NCBI RefSeq assembly: GCF_023914155.1
Contig: NZ_JAMWYS010000006.1
Span: 1 to 64,000 of the forward strand
DNA: 64,000 bases
Direction: 5' to 3'
Origin: Solitalea agri
Lineage (GTDB): Bacteria; Bacteroidota; Bacteroidia; Sphingobacteriales; Sphingobacteriaceae
Position numbers and translations under genes: made by a program. The notes below the pieces were generated by a model. It saw nothing but the letters and a program-made list of their open reading frames with translations, was not told the DNA's origin and did no database searches. Position 1 is the first letter of the stretch, and every line of letters begins with the position of its first letter. Below are positions 43,721 through 52,985 of this stretch, piece by piece.

Positions 43721-44863
43721 TTATAGCAACAGAATATCGATGCGGTGAGCATGAACCATTTCCAGCTCATTTGACCAATTAAAAATAGTGAATCGCCCAT
43801 CTTGTGAAGCCACCAGCGCAAGGGCGTCCCGTTGGTCGTAAACAAATTGAGCTGCTGCTAAATGTCTGGTACCTCCAATTTGCGAAGGATGCATTAATAC
43901 AGCTGAACCTCCGTGTACAGGCTCAGTTGTGATCACTTCATTTACCGGAAAACTACTTTCAGCACGCGAAACTTTTGCCCCAAAAGCCAAGAGTTCATAC
44001 CTATCATTTAAAATGGTGGCTCCATCAACAGCGGTAAAACCTCCTACTACTTCAATCATTCGCTTTAAGGATCCCTGCCAATAAGGGTCCATTCTATTTT
44101 CAGCATTTTGCCCCATTAATTCACTAATGCCTGTAAATGTAGGATTGGATGGATAGTTGATCGGATGAACTATGGAATTTCGCCAGGTGAAAGAGTCTTC
44201 TGGAATTACCAATACCAATCCTCCCCTTTTATGTGCCCTCATACTTACTGCAAGTTCTATTAACACATTTACTGAATCATTCTGAAACTTAGGCAAAGGC
44301 ATTCCTAATAATGAGTTTAAAATAGCAGGACAATCATTTAAACTCAAACTTTCTTCGTCGACCAATTTGATATCATCTCCTTTTAATACTGCAACATTGA
44401 TAAATTTTCCAAACCCATCAATCCGCCGGTGTTTAATTACCATTAAACCTGGCTCTATTACTTCAAGCACAAAACACAAAGTAGAAATATGAAGCACTGT
44501 ACCCCATATCATTAATTCATCATTTTCAAACCAAACGCCCAAATGAATATTCGGACCTGATAAGGCGGGAGCTAGTTTGGTTATATTTTTAGGTGTTAAT
44601 CTTATCGATTGTTCAAAAACTAATGGATTCTCCACCAGTTCAGGTGGTAAAAGTACAATTGAAAACTTAGGAGGGATTCCCTCTTCATGCCGCAAGCTTG
44701 CCCAAAAAGAAGTATCAATAACCGCTTCAATAATTTGTGCACTTGGAATAAAGCTACTATCTACCCAATCAGTTGGACCTAAATTTTGAATATGATTTTT
44801 AAAATGCTTTTCGATGGAAGGCGCCACAATACGGGAAGCCAGGTAACTTGGTTCAGATATCAT
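43721..44863 (-). CDS. DACNV-type protein with diadenylate-cyclase-like domain
   Basis: 380-residue soluble protein. The N-terminal region (about 1-240) resembles the DACNV sensor module. Residues about 265-365 resemble the DisA-N/DAC fold: AVDGATIL with Asp280-Gly281-Ala282, then GGTRHLAAA with Arg333-His334. True c-di-AMP synthases have DGA and a GTRHRAA block; here the last Arg is Leu335. It may still bind or make a nucleotide. No membrane helices or partner phosphodiesterase are nearby. It is divergent from the flavin reductase gene. Confidence 0.65.
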   Translation of the reverse strand: MISEPSYLASRIVAPSIEKHFKNHIQNLGPTDWVDSSFIPSAQIIEAVIDTSFWASLRHEEGIPPKFSIVLLPPELVENPLVFEQSIRLTPKNITKLAPALSGPNIHLGVWFENDELMIWGTVLHISTLCFVLEVIEPGLMVIKHRRIDGFGKFINVAVLKGDDIKLVDEESLSLNDCPAILNSLLGMPLPKFQNDSVNVLIELAVSMRAHKRGGLVLVIPEDSFTWRNSIVHPINYPSNPTFTGISELMGQNAENRMDPYWQGSLKRMIEVVGGFTAVDGATILNDRYELLAFGAKVSRAESSFPVNEVITTEPVHGGSAVLMHPSQIGGTRHLAAAQFVYDQRDALALVASQDGRFTIFNWSNELEMVHAHRIDILLL

Positions 44864-44995
44864 TGCTTGGAATAATTATTTGGCAAACTCCGCTTTACTT
44901 GCTCTCTAAAATACAGTTAATAATTTATTTAAACCGAACACAGTAATCCGAATAAAGTTTGATCAGCCTGCTTTAATATTTGTAGTTTTAGCCAA

Positions 44996-46048
44996 ATGAA
45001 GAAACTTCAGTTTATAACTGCTGCAATTGTTAAGTATCCCGGCGAAATAATAAAAATCACTCTTGAGCCTGCATCAGGGATTAAACCTAGTTTTATTTCA
45101 GGGCAATTCCTATCAGTTGTAATAACCAACTCCACCAAAGAAATCAGAAGATCTTATTCCATTTGTAGTTCACCATTTATCGATGAGCCGATAACAATTG
45201 CTGTAAAAAGAATAGAAAACGGAGAAGTTTCGAGAAGGTTATTTAATGAATTAAGACAAGGAGATGTACTAACGACCTTAGAACCTTCAGGTGTTTTCAC
45301 TTACACACCAGAAACCGAAAGCAACCGAACTATCTTTTTGTTTGCGGCAGGTATTGGTATTACTCCTTTATTCTCCACATTAAAAACAATATTAGTCGCT
45401 GAAAACGACTCACATGTAGTACTTATTTATAGCAATCGAACAAAGGAAACCATTTTATTTTACGATGAACTCCATGAGCTTCAAAACAAATATAGTGGTA
45501 GGTTCAAATTGATCTGTTTAATAAGTGAATCTCAGAACCTGTTAATGGCCCGATTGAACAAGCAGCTTATTTATGAGTTGGTGGAAGAACATTTAGTTTA
45601 TAGCCCGGAATCTGCCTTGTTTTATACTTGTGGTCCTATCAATTATATGGATACTTGTCGATTAACCTTATTGGGAATGGGCTTTGACAAATCGCAAATA
45701 AAGCGGGAGACATTTTTTATTAGTGAAGATGAGGGTGATGATGATAATGAATCAGAGGTTATAACAGTTGATACTAACACTTACACTGTAAAACTAAAGC
45801 ATAAGGATAAACAAGTTGAACTTGACATACCCTACAATAAAAGTATCCTGGATATTGCGCTCGACAACAACTTAGATTTACCTTATAGCTGCAGATCAGG
45901 GATTTGTGGCACTTGTACTTCGCTTTGTACCGACGGCGGCGTTAGAATGGATTATAATGAGGTTTTAACAGATACTGAAGTTGAAAATGGCAAGGTTTTG
46001 ATCTGTGTAGGGCATCCAATAGTAAACGGCAATGAAATCATCGTTTAA
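44996..46048 (+). CDS. Ferredoxin-NADP reductase-like flavoprotein with 2Fe-2S domain
   Basis: 350 residues: FAD-binding barrel with RRSYS (51-55), NAD(P)-binding domain with GIGITP (119-124) and TCGPINYM, and a C-terminal plant-type 2Fe-2S domain with Cys299, Cys304, Cys307 and Cys337. The order matches the PaaE/HmpX class (oxygenase or flavohaemoglobin-type reductases), which pass electrons from NADPH to a partner. No oxygenase is next to it, so the acceptor is unknown. An acidic linker (residues 244-255) joins the halves. It converges with the methyltransferase gene with 5 nt between. Confidence 0.9.
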   Translation: MKKLQFITAAIVKYPGEIIKITLEPASGIKPSFISGQFLSVVITNSTKEIRRSYSICSSPFIDEPITIAVKRIENGEVSRRLFNELRQGDVLTTLEPSGVFTYTPETESNRTIFLFAAGIGITPLFSTLKTILVAENDSHVVLIYSNRTKETILFYDELHELQNKYSGRFKLICLISESQNLLMARLNKQLIYELVEEHLVYSPESALFYTCGPINYMDTCRLTLLGMGFDKSQIKRETFFISEDEGDDDNESEVITVDTNTYTVKLKHKDKQVELDIPYNKSILDIALDNNLDLPYSCRSGICGTCTSLCTDGGVRMDYNEVLTDTEVENGKVLICVGHPIVNGNEIIV

Positions 46049-46053
46049 TAAGA

Positions 46054-46659
46054 TCATTTCTTCAACCAAAAGTTCAGCTTTGAATTAAAGTGGGATTCGA
46101 TCAATTGATAATCAGCTGGTATTTCATGCTGCGTACTTTGGTAGGTAACTAGTTTCGTTCCACTTGGCCGATCTTTTAAAATTTTATGCAAAGCATTTGT
46201 ATAACGTTCATACAACCCTGAATTACTAAAATGGTTGTCAATCAGAACATCTTCCTCTTCTACCAAATTCTCAAAAAATGAATTATAAAAGTAAAAATGC
46301 TGATAGTCATCAAAGTTCAGCTTGGCAAAATCGTTATGAATAAAATCTACATTCTTTATTTTTAGAATATTACGAACTCGCTCAGCTTCTGCAATCAAAT
46401 CCTTACGTTGTTCTACTCCATAAAAAGAACACTTATCAAAATGTTTTGCCCCTATCAGACAAAACTTGCCTACACCTGATCCAATGTCCAATATTTTAGC
46501 CCCATCTGTTTCGGCCAGATAGTTCGCTGCTTTAACAGCTACCAACATCGGAGTCCAATGCTTGCCCGAAAGTTGCTGCACATTTTTAGAATATAAACTG
46601 TCGAAGGTTTTGTTAGCAGAAAAAAAATCGGTTACAGTTGCCGATGGACCCATACTCAA
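46054..46659 (-). CDS. Class I SAM-dependent methyltransferase
   Basis: 201-residue Rossmann-fold protein. Motif I is LDIGSGVGK (57-65), with an acidic motif II stretch (YGVEQRKDL around 80-88) and a DFIHNDF segment near residue 105. It is closest to small protein or small-molecule methyltransferases whose substrate cannot be read from the sequence. No signal peptide. It converges with the flavin reductase gene and is 118 nt from the DUF2795 gene's terminator region. Single gene. Confidence 0.8.
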   Translation of the reverse strand: MSMGPSATVTDFFSANKTFDSLYSKNVQQLSGKHWTPMLVAVKAANYLAETDGAKILDIGSGVGKFCLIGAKHFDKCSFYGVEQRKDLIAEAERVRNILKIKNVDFIHNDFAKLNFDDYQHFYFYNSFFENLVEEEDVLIDNHFSNSGLYERYTNALHKILKDRPSGTKLVTYQSTQHEIPADYQLIESHFNSKLNFWLKK

Positions 46660-46747
46660 TTATAACTAGGCTAAAAAGCAAAAATACCATTCAAGGGCTA
46701 TGTATTAGTATAACCATCAACATAATTTGACAAATATCCTTAAAGCA

Positions 46748-46785
46748 AAAATCCCCACCGTTTGTTTAGGCAGGGATTTTTGTTA
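46748..46785. terminator. Terminator after the DUF2795 gene
   Basis: AAAAATCCC pairs with GGGATTTTT around a 20-nt loop; the minus-strand stem follows the DUF2795 stop directly. Confidence 0.7.
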
Positions 46786-47004
46786 ATATTCGTCTTCGTT
46801 AAACAAGAAGTCATCTTTCGTTGGATAGTCAGGCCAAACTTCCTCAATGGTTTCATACGGTTCGCCGTCATCTTCCAATGCTTGTAAGTTCTCAATCACC
46901 TCCACCGGTGCTCCTGAACGGATAGCATAATCGATCAATTCATCTTTGGTTGCAGGCCATGGAGCATCTTCAAGGTGCGAAGCTAGTTCTAGTGTCCAGT
47001 ACAT
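46783..47004 (-). CDS. DUF2795 small protein
   Basis: 73-residue acidic protein beginning MYWTLELASHLEDAPWPATK, the conserved DUF2795 start; an upstream TTG (47010) adds two residues that homologues lack. The family is very conserved in Bacteroidota but has no known function. The rest is helical and ends in an Asp/Glu-rich tail. Monocistronic, terminated by a hairpin that overlaps its stop. Confidence 0.88.
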   Translation of the reverse strand: MYWTLELASHLEDAPWPATKDELIDYAIRSGAPVEVIENLQALEDDGEPYETIEEVWPDYPTKDDFLFNEDEY

Positions 47005-47143
47005 AGGCAATAGATTTTAATATGGTTAAACAGATTTTTCTATATTTTTGCGAATATAAAATAAAAACGATTACTTGAATAAAAAAGTTTTTTTTATAAG
47101 AATTATATTAAAAAGAGAAAAACTTAATTAATCAATTTGGGTT

Positions 47144-47692
47144 TTAAACCCTTGGTATCCAAATATATTCGTCGGCATTTAAATCGCTGGCAAGTTTCCT
47201 GCCTAAAACAAAGAAATAGTCGGATAAACGATTCAAATATTTTATCACCAATTCATTTACGGTCCCTTCTTCGGCAAGTTCAACAACTAAACGCTCTGCC
47301 CTGCGACAAACTGTACGTGCTACATGACAAAAAGATACCGTTGTATGCCCCCCAGGCAGCACAAAATGTTTTAGCATAGGCAGCTCATCATTCATTTTAT
47401 CCATTTCCTTCTCCAATAATTCAATGTCGGCTTCATGAAGATCAGGAATGACCATTTTCGACTTTTGAGGATCGGAAGCAAGAGAAGCGCCCACTGTAAA
47501 CAATCTATCCTGAATTTCTTTTAAAACTGATTTATAATGGTCGCTAATCTGTTGATCACGGATTAAACCCACATAAGCATTCAGCTCATCAACCGTTCCG
47601 TATGAATCAATCCGTAAATGATGCTTTGCAACACGGGTTCCTCCAATAAGTGCTGTTGTTCCTTTATCTCCCGTTTTGGTATAAATTTTCAT
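47144..47692 (-). CDS. Cob(I)alamin adenosyltransferase (PduO type)
   Basis: 182-residue ATP:cob(I)alamin adenosyltransferase that makes adenosylcobalamin. ATP-binding N-terminus KIYTKTGDKGTTALIGG and the helical-bundle signature HVARTVCRRAERLVV are present; the end is LNADEYIWIPRV. Length is normal for PduO/ATR trimeric enzymes. No cobalamin-dependent enzyme or riboswitch is next to it in the window, so the cofactor is presumably used elsewhere (methylmalonyl-CoA mutase or ribonucleotide reductase). Upstream is an ABC ATPase gene with a terminator between. Confidence 0.93.
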   Translation of the reverse strand: MKIYTKTGDKGTTALIGGTRVAKHHLRIDSYGTVDELNAYVGLIRDQQISDHYKSVLKEIQDRLFTVGASLASDPQKSKMVIPDLHEADIELLEKEMDKMNDELPMLKHFVLPGGHTTVSFCHVARTVCRRAERLVVELAEEGTVNELVIKYLNRLSDYFFVLGRKLASDLNADEYIWIPRV

Positions 47693-47736
47693 TTTAAATG
47701 TTAAAACATTAAGTTTTTTAATAAACCCTTTAAATA

Positions 47737-47775
47737 TAAATAGGTTTGATCTTTTTACTAAATCAAACCTATTTA
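47737..47775 (-). terminator. Intrinsic terminator of the ABC ATPase gene
   Basis: AAATAGGTTTGAT pairs with ATCAAACCTATTT; the minus-strand stem is followed by a short T-containing tract, 26 nt past the ATPase stop. Confidence 0.7.
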
Positions 47776-47800
47776 AAAACTATGTAATAAAGTACTTTGC

Positions 47801-48526
47801 CTATAATATTTCAGCTGCCTCTTTTAAAGCACTACGGATGTTGGTATTCAGGTAATCATCTTCAATTAAACCATCCCGTAAACGAATGATTCGATGAGCA
47901 TGCTGAGCAATGTCTTCTTCGTGGGTAACTAAAATAATGGTATTCCCTTTTTTATGAATCTCTTCAACTAAACCCATAATCTCAATAGACGTCTTGGTAT
48001 CAAGGTTACCGGTAGGCTCATCGGCCAAAATAATGGAAGGGTTATTAACCAATGCCCTTGCAACAGCCACACGTTGGCGCTGGCCACCTGAAAGTTCATT
48101 TGGTTTGTGACTTACCCGATTGCCCAATCCAACGTCTTCTAAAGCTTTTTGAGCACGAGCATTGCGTTCCTCTTTCTTTATACCAGCGTAAACCAAAGGC
48201 AACGCTACATTATCCAATGATGACGAACGTGGTAATAAATTAAATGTTTGAAAAACGAAGCCGATCTCTTTATTTCTTACTTCAGCTAATTCATCATCGG
48301 TCATTCGGCTTACATCAGTACCATTTAATACATATTGCCCTTTTGTAGGAGTATCTAAACAACCTAAGATATTCATCAAAGTTGATTTTCCTGAGCCTGA
48401 AGGACCCATTAATGCAACAAATTCCCCTTTGTTAATTGTCATGGTTACCGAATTCAAGGCATGAATAACCTCCGAACCGATGACGTATTTTTTACCGATA
48501 TCTGTAATTGAAATTAAAGCCGACAT
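47801..48526 (-). CDS. ABC transporter ATP-binding protein (MacB/LolD type)
   Basis: 241 residues. Walker [10 protein letters not shown] (41-49), Q-loop [13 protein letters not shown], signature [15 protein letters not shown], Walker [13 protein letters not shown] and the switch His in LVTHEED are all intact. The [16 protein letters not shown] stretch places it with the MacB/LolD group that powers lipoprotein release or macrolide/peptide export. No permease gene is next to it, so the partner membrane protein is encoded elsewhere. Upstream gene is gatC. Confidence 0.92.
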   Translation of the reverse strand: MSALISITDIGKKYVIGSEVIHALNSVTMTINKGEFVALMGPSGSGKSTLMNILGCLDTPTKGQYVLNGTDVSRMTDDELAEVRNKEIGFVFQTFNLLPRSSSLDNVALPLVYAGIKKEERNARAQKALEDVGLGNRVSHKPNELSGGQRQRVAVARALVNNPSIILADEPTGNLDTKTSIEIMGLVEEIHKKGNTIILVTHEEDIAQHAHRIIRLRDGLIEDDYLNTNIRSALKEAAEIL

Positions 48527-48620
48527 ATTTTTCTATTAGCTGTTAAGTATCAAATCTAAATTAAAAGTAAAGCTTTGGATGTTTGTATGAATAAAATTAC
48601 AATTCAGCAGTAATTTAGCT

Positions 48621-48905
48621 CTATTGTTCTATCACTTTAGCCACTTTAAAGAAGTTTTCATCAGCATCAGGAGCGTTTTTCAAGGCTTCCTCGTGGGTAA
48701 TTTCCTGTTTTATCTCATCCTGACGAAAAGCATTCACCTCATCGGTTAAATACACCAAAGGTTCTACATTGGCAGTATCTAATTCATTCAATTTTTCCAT
48801 AAACGTCAAGATCCTGTTCATATCAGCCACACTTTCATCGGCGTTTTCAACGTCGAGCCGTGCTAAGTGTGCTATCTTTTCTACTACGTTTCTGTCGATC
48901 TTCAT
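48621..48905 (-). CDS. gatC: Asp-tRNA(Asn)/Glu-tRNA(Gln) amidotransferase subunit C
   Basis: 94-residue GatC, the small subunit that wraps GatA and GatB in the transamidation of mischarged Glu-tRNA(Gln) or Asp-tRNA(Asn). The family start is IAHLARLDVE and the middle reads ILTFMEKLNELDTANVEPL. The gene overlaps the end of the upstream acyltransferase gene by 59 nt, an odd but clear case of translational coupling. gatA and gatB are not in the window, which is common in Bacteroidota. Confidence 0.93.
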   Translation of the reverse strand: MKIDRNVVEKIAHLARLDVENADESVADMNRILTFMEKLNELDTANVEPLVYLTDEVNAFRQDEIKQEITHEEALKNAPDADENFFKVAKVIEQ

Positions 48906-49689
48906 ATTCGTTTAATTTACTATTTATAACCTGATAAACTTTATTCTTCAACAGTTCGTCATCTTCCACTGTTAAACCTGCAGTTTCAATAGGTTGATGT
49001 ACAAATATATCAATTACACCCGGACGAGAGCCAAATAGTTTGCCATCGTCGAAGAAAACTTGCCATGCATTTGCAATGGTTACCGGAATAATGGGTATTT
49101 GTTGCTCAATTGCTAATCTGAATGCTCCATTTTTAAAATGATGCAGCTTTGGTGGATACCGATCCAAAATGCGTCCTTCAGGAAAAATAATCAAACTCAT
49201 ACCATTGGCAATATTTGCCGCAGCCTTTTTGAATGCGCGATAAGACGAAATTTTGCTTTCGCGCTTAACCGGGATATCTATTGTTTCAAAAAACAGCTTA
49301 AAAACAGGATTGCCTTTCAGCTCTTCTTTCCCCATAAAATGGTGATTACCATTACCAAGTAGCAGCATTATCGGGATATCCAGAAAAGAAGTGTGATTAG
49401 GGCAAAACACATATATCCCATTTTTACCTAAGGGCTTCTCCACTCTTATTTTCCAAAACATCCCACTTAACAACAAGGGTAAAGCAACATTAATCTTTCT
49501 AAAAAAATTAAGGATGGGATAACGTTCTGGCTTACGAGAGTAATAATAAAAAAAGGGATAAAGGAGGTAAAACACTATGGCAGTTAGTGTAAAATAATAG
49601 TATAGATGAAGTTTTCTCAATATTGTTTCCACAGGGCCAAATTTATATGATTTACTAGATAGGTTTAAAAGTTTAATTCGAAAAAACAC
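48847..49689 (-). CDS. plsC: 1-acyl-sn-glycerol-3-phosphate acyltransferase
   Basis: 280-residue PlsC-type acyltransferase that converts lysophosphatidate to phosphatidate at the inner membrane. One or two N-terminal hydrophobic segments (about 32-50, 68-80) precede the HX4D catalytic motif in NHTSFLD (His99, Asp104) and the substrate motif FPEGRI. The C-terminal tail is basic. The first ATG (49689) is used; a GTG at residue 20 (49632), beginning VETILRKLH, is a plausible alternative start. Its 3' end overlaps gatC by 59 nt. It is divergent from trpS. Confidence 0.88.
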   Translation of the reverse strand: MFFRIKLLNLSSKSYKFGPVETILRKLHLYYYFTLTAIVFYLLYPFFYYYSRKPERYPILNFFRKINVALPLLLSGMFWKIRVEKPLGKNGIYVFCPNHTSFLDIPIMLLLGNGNHHFMGKEELKGNPVFKLFFETIDIPVKRESKISSYRAFKKAAANIANGMSLIIFPEGRILDRYPPKLHHFKNGAFRLAIEQQIPIIPVTIANAWQVFFDDGKLFGSRPGVIDIFVHQPIETAGLTVEDDELLKNKVYQVINSKLNEYEDRQKRSRKDSTLSTARR

Positions 49690-49771
49690 AAAACTTTAAA
49701 AAATCGCTAATAGAATGAATAATTACTTCTACTGAAATCAATTTTTCAATCTCTTTTTTTACTTTCGTGCA

Positions 49772-50767
49772 ATGGAAACAGTAGTAAGTGGTATACGTTC
49801 TACCGGAAATTTACATTTAGGAAATTACATAGGAGCTGTAAAAAACTTTGTTCAAATGCAGAACGAGTACAACTGCTTCTTTTTTATAGCTGATTATCAT
49901 TCATTAACAACCCACCCTAACCCGGCCAACCTTCACAGTAGTGTTCGCCAGGTGTTGGTTGAATATTTGGCTGCGGGTATCGATCCTGAGAAAAGCACCA
50001 TTTACATTCAGTCGGATGTACCTGAAGTAACCGAATTGTATTTGTTGCTGAATATGAATGCCTATTTGGGAGAGTTGCAACGTGCTACTTCATTTAAGGA
50101 TAAAGTAAGAGCAAATCCAAATAATGTTAATGCCGGTTTATTGACCTACCCTACATTAATGGCCGCCGATATTTTATTGCATCGTGCCACCAAAGTTCCT
50201 GTTGGAAAAGATCAGGAGCAGCATTTGGAGATGACCCGCACTTTTGGTAATCGCTTTAATAACATGTACGGGACCGAATATTTCCCAGAATCTTACGCAT
50301 TTAACTTTGGCTCTAAATTGATCAAAGTTCCTGGATTAGATGGTAAAGGCAAAATGGGCAAATCTGAAGGCGAAGGAAACGCAGTATTTTTGGCTGATTC
50401 TCCTGAAGTAATACGCAAAAAAGTAATGCGTGCTTTAACAGATAACGGTCCTACTGAACCAAACTCAAAAAAACCTGATTATATCCAGAATCTTTTTGAT
50501 TTGATGAAAATGGTTTCGACTAAAGACACTGTTAAACATTTCGATGAGGCATGGAAAAATTGCAATATCCGCTATGGAGATTTGAAAAAGCAATTGGCAG
50601 AAGATATGATCACTTTCCTTACTCCTGTTCGTCAAAAAATTGAAGCTATTTCAGCCGATGAAACTTATCTGCGTCAGGTTGCCCGTCATGGAGCAGCCAA
50701 AGCCCGTGAAAGCGCGCAGAAAACCATTCAGGACGTAAGAGAGATTATTGGAATTAAGAGATTTTAA
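49772..50767 (+). CDS. trpS: Tryptophanyl-tRNA synthetase
   Basis: 331-residue class-I synthetase. The HIGH box is HLGN (15-18) in GIRSTGNLHLGNYIGA and the KMSKS box is GKMGKS near residue 197. Tryptophan-pocket residues match. Length is usual. It charges tRNA-Trp. The next gene is a deoxynucleoside kinase 65 nt downstream on the same strand. Divergent from plsC with an 82-nt gap holding no special site that I can see. Confidence 0.96.
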   Translation: METVVSGIRSTGNLHLGNYIGAVKNFVQMQNEYNCFFFIADYHSLTTHPNPANLHSSVRQVLVEYLAAGIDPEKSTIYIQSDVPEVTELYLLLNMNAYLGELQRATSFKDKVRANPNNVNAGLLTYPTLMAADILLHRATKVPVGKDQEQHLEMTRTFGNRFNNMYGTEYFPESYAFNFGSKLIKVPGLDGKGKMGKSEGEGNAVFLADSPEVIRKKVMRALTDNGPTEPNSKKPDYIQNLFDLMKMVSTKDTVKHFDEAWKNCNIRYGDLKKQLAEDMITFLTPVRQKIEAISADETYLRQVARHGAAKARESAQKTIQDVREIIGIKRF

Positions 50768-50832
50768 TCTATAATTCATTAAAAGAGCTTGTCTTCTTAA
50801 AGTTTCAAATCGAAAATTAAATCAACTAAACC

Positions 50833-51453
50833 ATGCATATTGCGATTGTTGGAAATATCGGAGCCGGAAAAACCACATTGGCTGAACTGTTAGCTAAACA
50901 TTATAACTGTGAAGCCTTGTATGAAACGGTTGATGACAATCCATATCTGGAAGATTTTTATAATGACATGAAAAGATGGTCGTTTAATCTTCAGATTTAC
51001 TTTTTGAACAGTCGATTTAATCAGATTTTGGATATTGATCGTAATAAACGATCGGTTGTGCAAGATCGTACCATCTATGAAGATGCCTACATTTTCGCCG
51101 ACAATCTTCATGATATGAGCCTGATGACCTCACGCGATTATCAGAACTATCTTTCCATATTTGCTTCAATAAAACAATTTATAAAACCACCTGATCTATT
51201 GATCTATTTGCGAGCTTCGGTTCCTACTTTGGTAAATAATATCCAACGTAGAGGCCGTCAATACGAAGCAGGTATTCGTTTAGATTACCTAAGTAAATTG
51301 AATGAAAAATACGAAAAGTGGATTGGTGATTATACTGAAGGAAAATTATTGATTATTGACAAAGACAAAGTTGATTTTACCGGTAATCCTGAAGACTTGG
51401 GAATTATCATCAATAACATTGAAAAAGAATTCCACGGATTGTTTAAGTTTTAA
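50833..51453 (+). CDS. Deoxynucleoside kinase
   Basis: 206-residue kinase of the deoxyadenosine/deoxyguanosine/thymidine-kinase-2 family. P-loop GNIGAGKTT (7-15), catalytic Glu in the YETVDDNPYL segment, QDRTIYEDA with the DR(S/T) motif, and the lid region RRGRQYE. It phosphorylates purine deoxynucleosides for salvage. It follows trpS by 65 nt and is terminated by a clear hairpin. The nucleoside transporter at 34 kb is a possible functional partner. Confidence 0.9.
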   Translation: MHIAIVGNIGAGKTTLAELLAKHYNCEALYETVDDNPYLEDFYNDMKRWSFNLQIYFLNSRFNQILDIDRNKRSVVQDRTIYEDAYIFADNLHDMSLMTSRDYQNYLSIFASIKQFIKPPDLLIYLRASVPTLVNNIQRRGRQYEAGIRLDYLSKLNEKYEKWIGDYTEGKLLIIDKDKVDFTGNPEDLGIIINNIEKEFHGLFKF

Positions 51454-51476
51454 GACCAGTCTAAAAAACATAAAGT

Positions 51477-51507
51477 AAAAGCCCTTGAAAACAATCAGGG
51501 GCTTTTA
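51477..51507 (+). terminator. Intrinsic terminator of the kinase gene
   Basis: AAAAGCCCTTGA pairs with TCAGGGGCTTTT; A and T runs flank a 7-nt loop. Confidence 0.8.
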
Positions 51508-51607
51508 TTTTTTTCAGACCTCATCAACTAAATTTCACATCGATTCTTACTTAACTACATTATTTAGTTATTATAAATCTACCTTCCCTCCTATGGCTTT
51601 GAAGGAG

Positions 51608-52060
51608 TTAATTTTCGCTTTCAATCAATCGCCGGTGATAGTTTATTTGCCCTAAATGATAGGCTAAATGTGTAGTCAGGTGAACTAGCAGGTATTCAGA
51701 GGTGGTCTTTTGATCAAATACTAAAATAGGATATTCGGTTTCCAAAAGGTCTGCATTCAAATTATCCAAGGTTCGATTGACCACTGAAATTGTATCTTCA
51801 ATTTTTTCCATCAAATCTTTTCTCGAAACATCCTTTAACGAAAACTCCAGCTCCCTGTTTCGTACATAACCGGTATTGCCTAATTCTTTTCCTATATAAG
51901 TATTTAAATTACCTATCAGATGTAAACAAAGATTGCCAGCTGAGTTATTTATTTGCCCTTTAACCTTCCAGAGGTCAGCTTCATTAGTGTACAGTTCAAT
52001 CTCTTCTTTAAGTCTTTTCAAATCTCTGTTGAACAGTACTTTTAAGGTTTCAATTAACAT
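51608..52060 (-). CDS. DinB-like (DUF1572) four-helix protein
   Basis: 150 residues, a four-helix bundle of the DinB/YfiT metal-dependent superfamily. The three expected metal ligands are His at about residue 47 (CLHLIGNLNTYIG) and the paired His in TTHLAYHLGQI near residue 130. Family members include bacillithiol transferases and glutathione-independent isomerases; many are uncharacterised. It begins 2 nt after the end of the PhzF reading frame on the same strand, so the two were built as an operon. Confidence 0.83.
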   Translation of the reverse strand: MLIETLKVLFNRDLKRLKEEIELYTNEADLWKVKGQINNSAGNLCLHLIGNLNTYIGKELGNTGYVRNRELEFSLKDVSRKDLMEKIEDTISVVNRTLDNLNADLLETEYPILVFDQKTTSEYLLVHLTTHLAYHLGQINYHRRLIESEN

Positions 52061-52062
52061 AG

Positions 52063-52860
52063 TTATAAGATAAATTGACCTTCCAATACAATTAGCGCTT
52101 CACCTAAAATGCAAACTTTATCCTGTAAAAGTTCTGTACTCATAATTCCAGTTCTTAATGACGATTGAAAGGCGTTTAGTTTTGTTTTATTCAGTTTTGT
52201 TGCCTAGTATTTTGTTAAAAAAGTTTGAACGCCTCCTGTTACGGGATCTTCGTTTGTACCGGCCCAAGGCCAAAAATATCGGTAATGAAAATCAAAATCT
52301 TCATTATCTGAAACGGCTGTTACCAACACTCCATTTATTCCGGTATATGAATTTATCAATGCACTAAAATCAGGTGTTAAAGATGCAAGCTGAGAAGCAC
52401 TTTCGATTTCAATTAAAATGATTTTATTGGTGGCACTGTAGCGTTTATTTACGATTTCGGTAACACCAAGAGCATTCAACATTGTTTGGGGCACGTCAAT
52501 TTCATCTGTATCATAAACAGGAAATTGCATTTTAATTTTACCACCAACCTTTTCAATAGGCAATTCAACATTGTTAACGTTGGTAAACTTTAAACTATTT
52601 AGGGCAGTTGTTTCGAAAAGGATTTTTGCCGAAGCCAATGTTGCATGTCCGCATAATGGTATCTCAATTTTGGGTGTAAAAAAACGGATGCTATAAATAT
52701 TGTCTGACAAGTGTTTTATAAATGCAGTTTCTGAAAAGCCTATTTCCATTGCTATTTTCTGCATAGTATCATTCGTCAAATCTTTATCAGGAATACAAAC
52801 AGCGGCAGGGTTTCCTTTAAATTTTTCGGTTGTAAAAGAGTCTACAAAAAATGTCTTCAT
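52063..52860 (-). pseudogene. PhzF-family isomerase interrupted by an in-frame amber codon
   Basis: The reading frame codes for a 265-residue PhzF/epimerase protein, but codon 219 is TAG (52204-52206), giving a 218-residue product. The part before it has the PhzF start MKTFFVDSFTTEKFKGNPAAVC with catalytic Glu in GFSETAFI, and the end block GTNEDPVTGG. After the stop the same frame continues ATKLNKTKLNAFQSSLRTGI and so on to a normal ending at TAA 52063. Homologues usually have Trp (TGG) in YW at this place, one base from TAG. It therefore looks like a single nonsense change (or a sequencing error). The following DinB gene starts 2 nt later. Confidence 0.8.
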
Positions 52861-52933
52861 TATTTAGTTTTTAGGTAGCCGAATTTCTTCGTTTTCATTT
52901 GGTTTTTAAGTCCGAAAGGTAGTCTTCTATAAT

Positions 52934-52972
52934 AACAATGTCCAACTGGAATTACCCAATTGGACATTGTTC
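52934..52972 (-). terminator. Terminator after the zinc protease gene
   Basis: AACAATGTCCAA pairs exactly with TTGGACATTGTT across a 14-nt loop, 14 nt past the stop of the minus-strand protease gene. Confidence 0.7.
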
Positions 52973-52985
52973 AGGTATAACTTTA

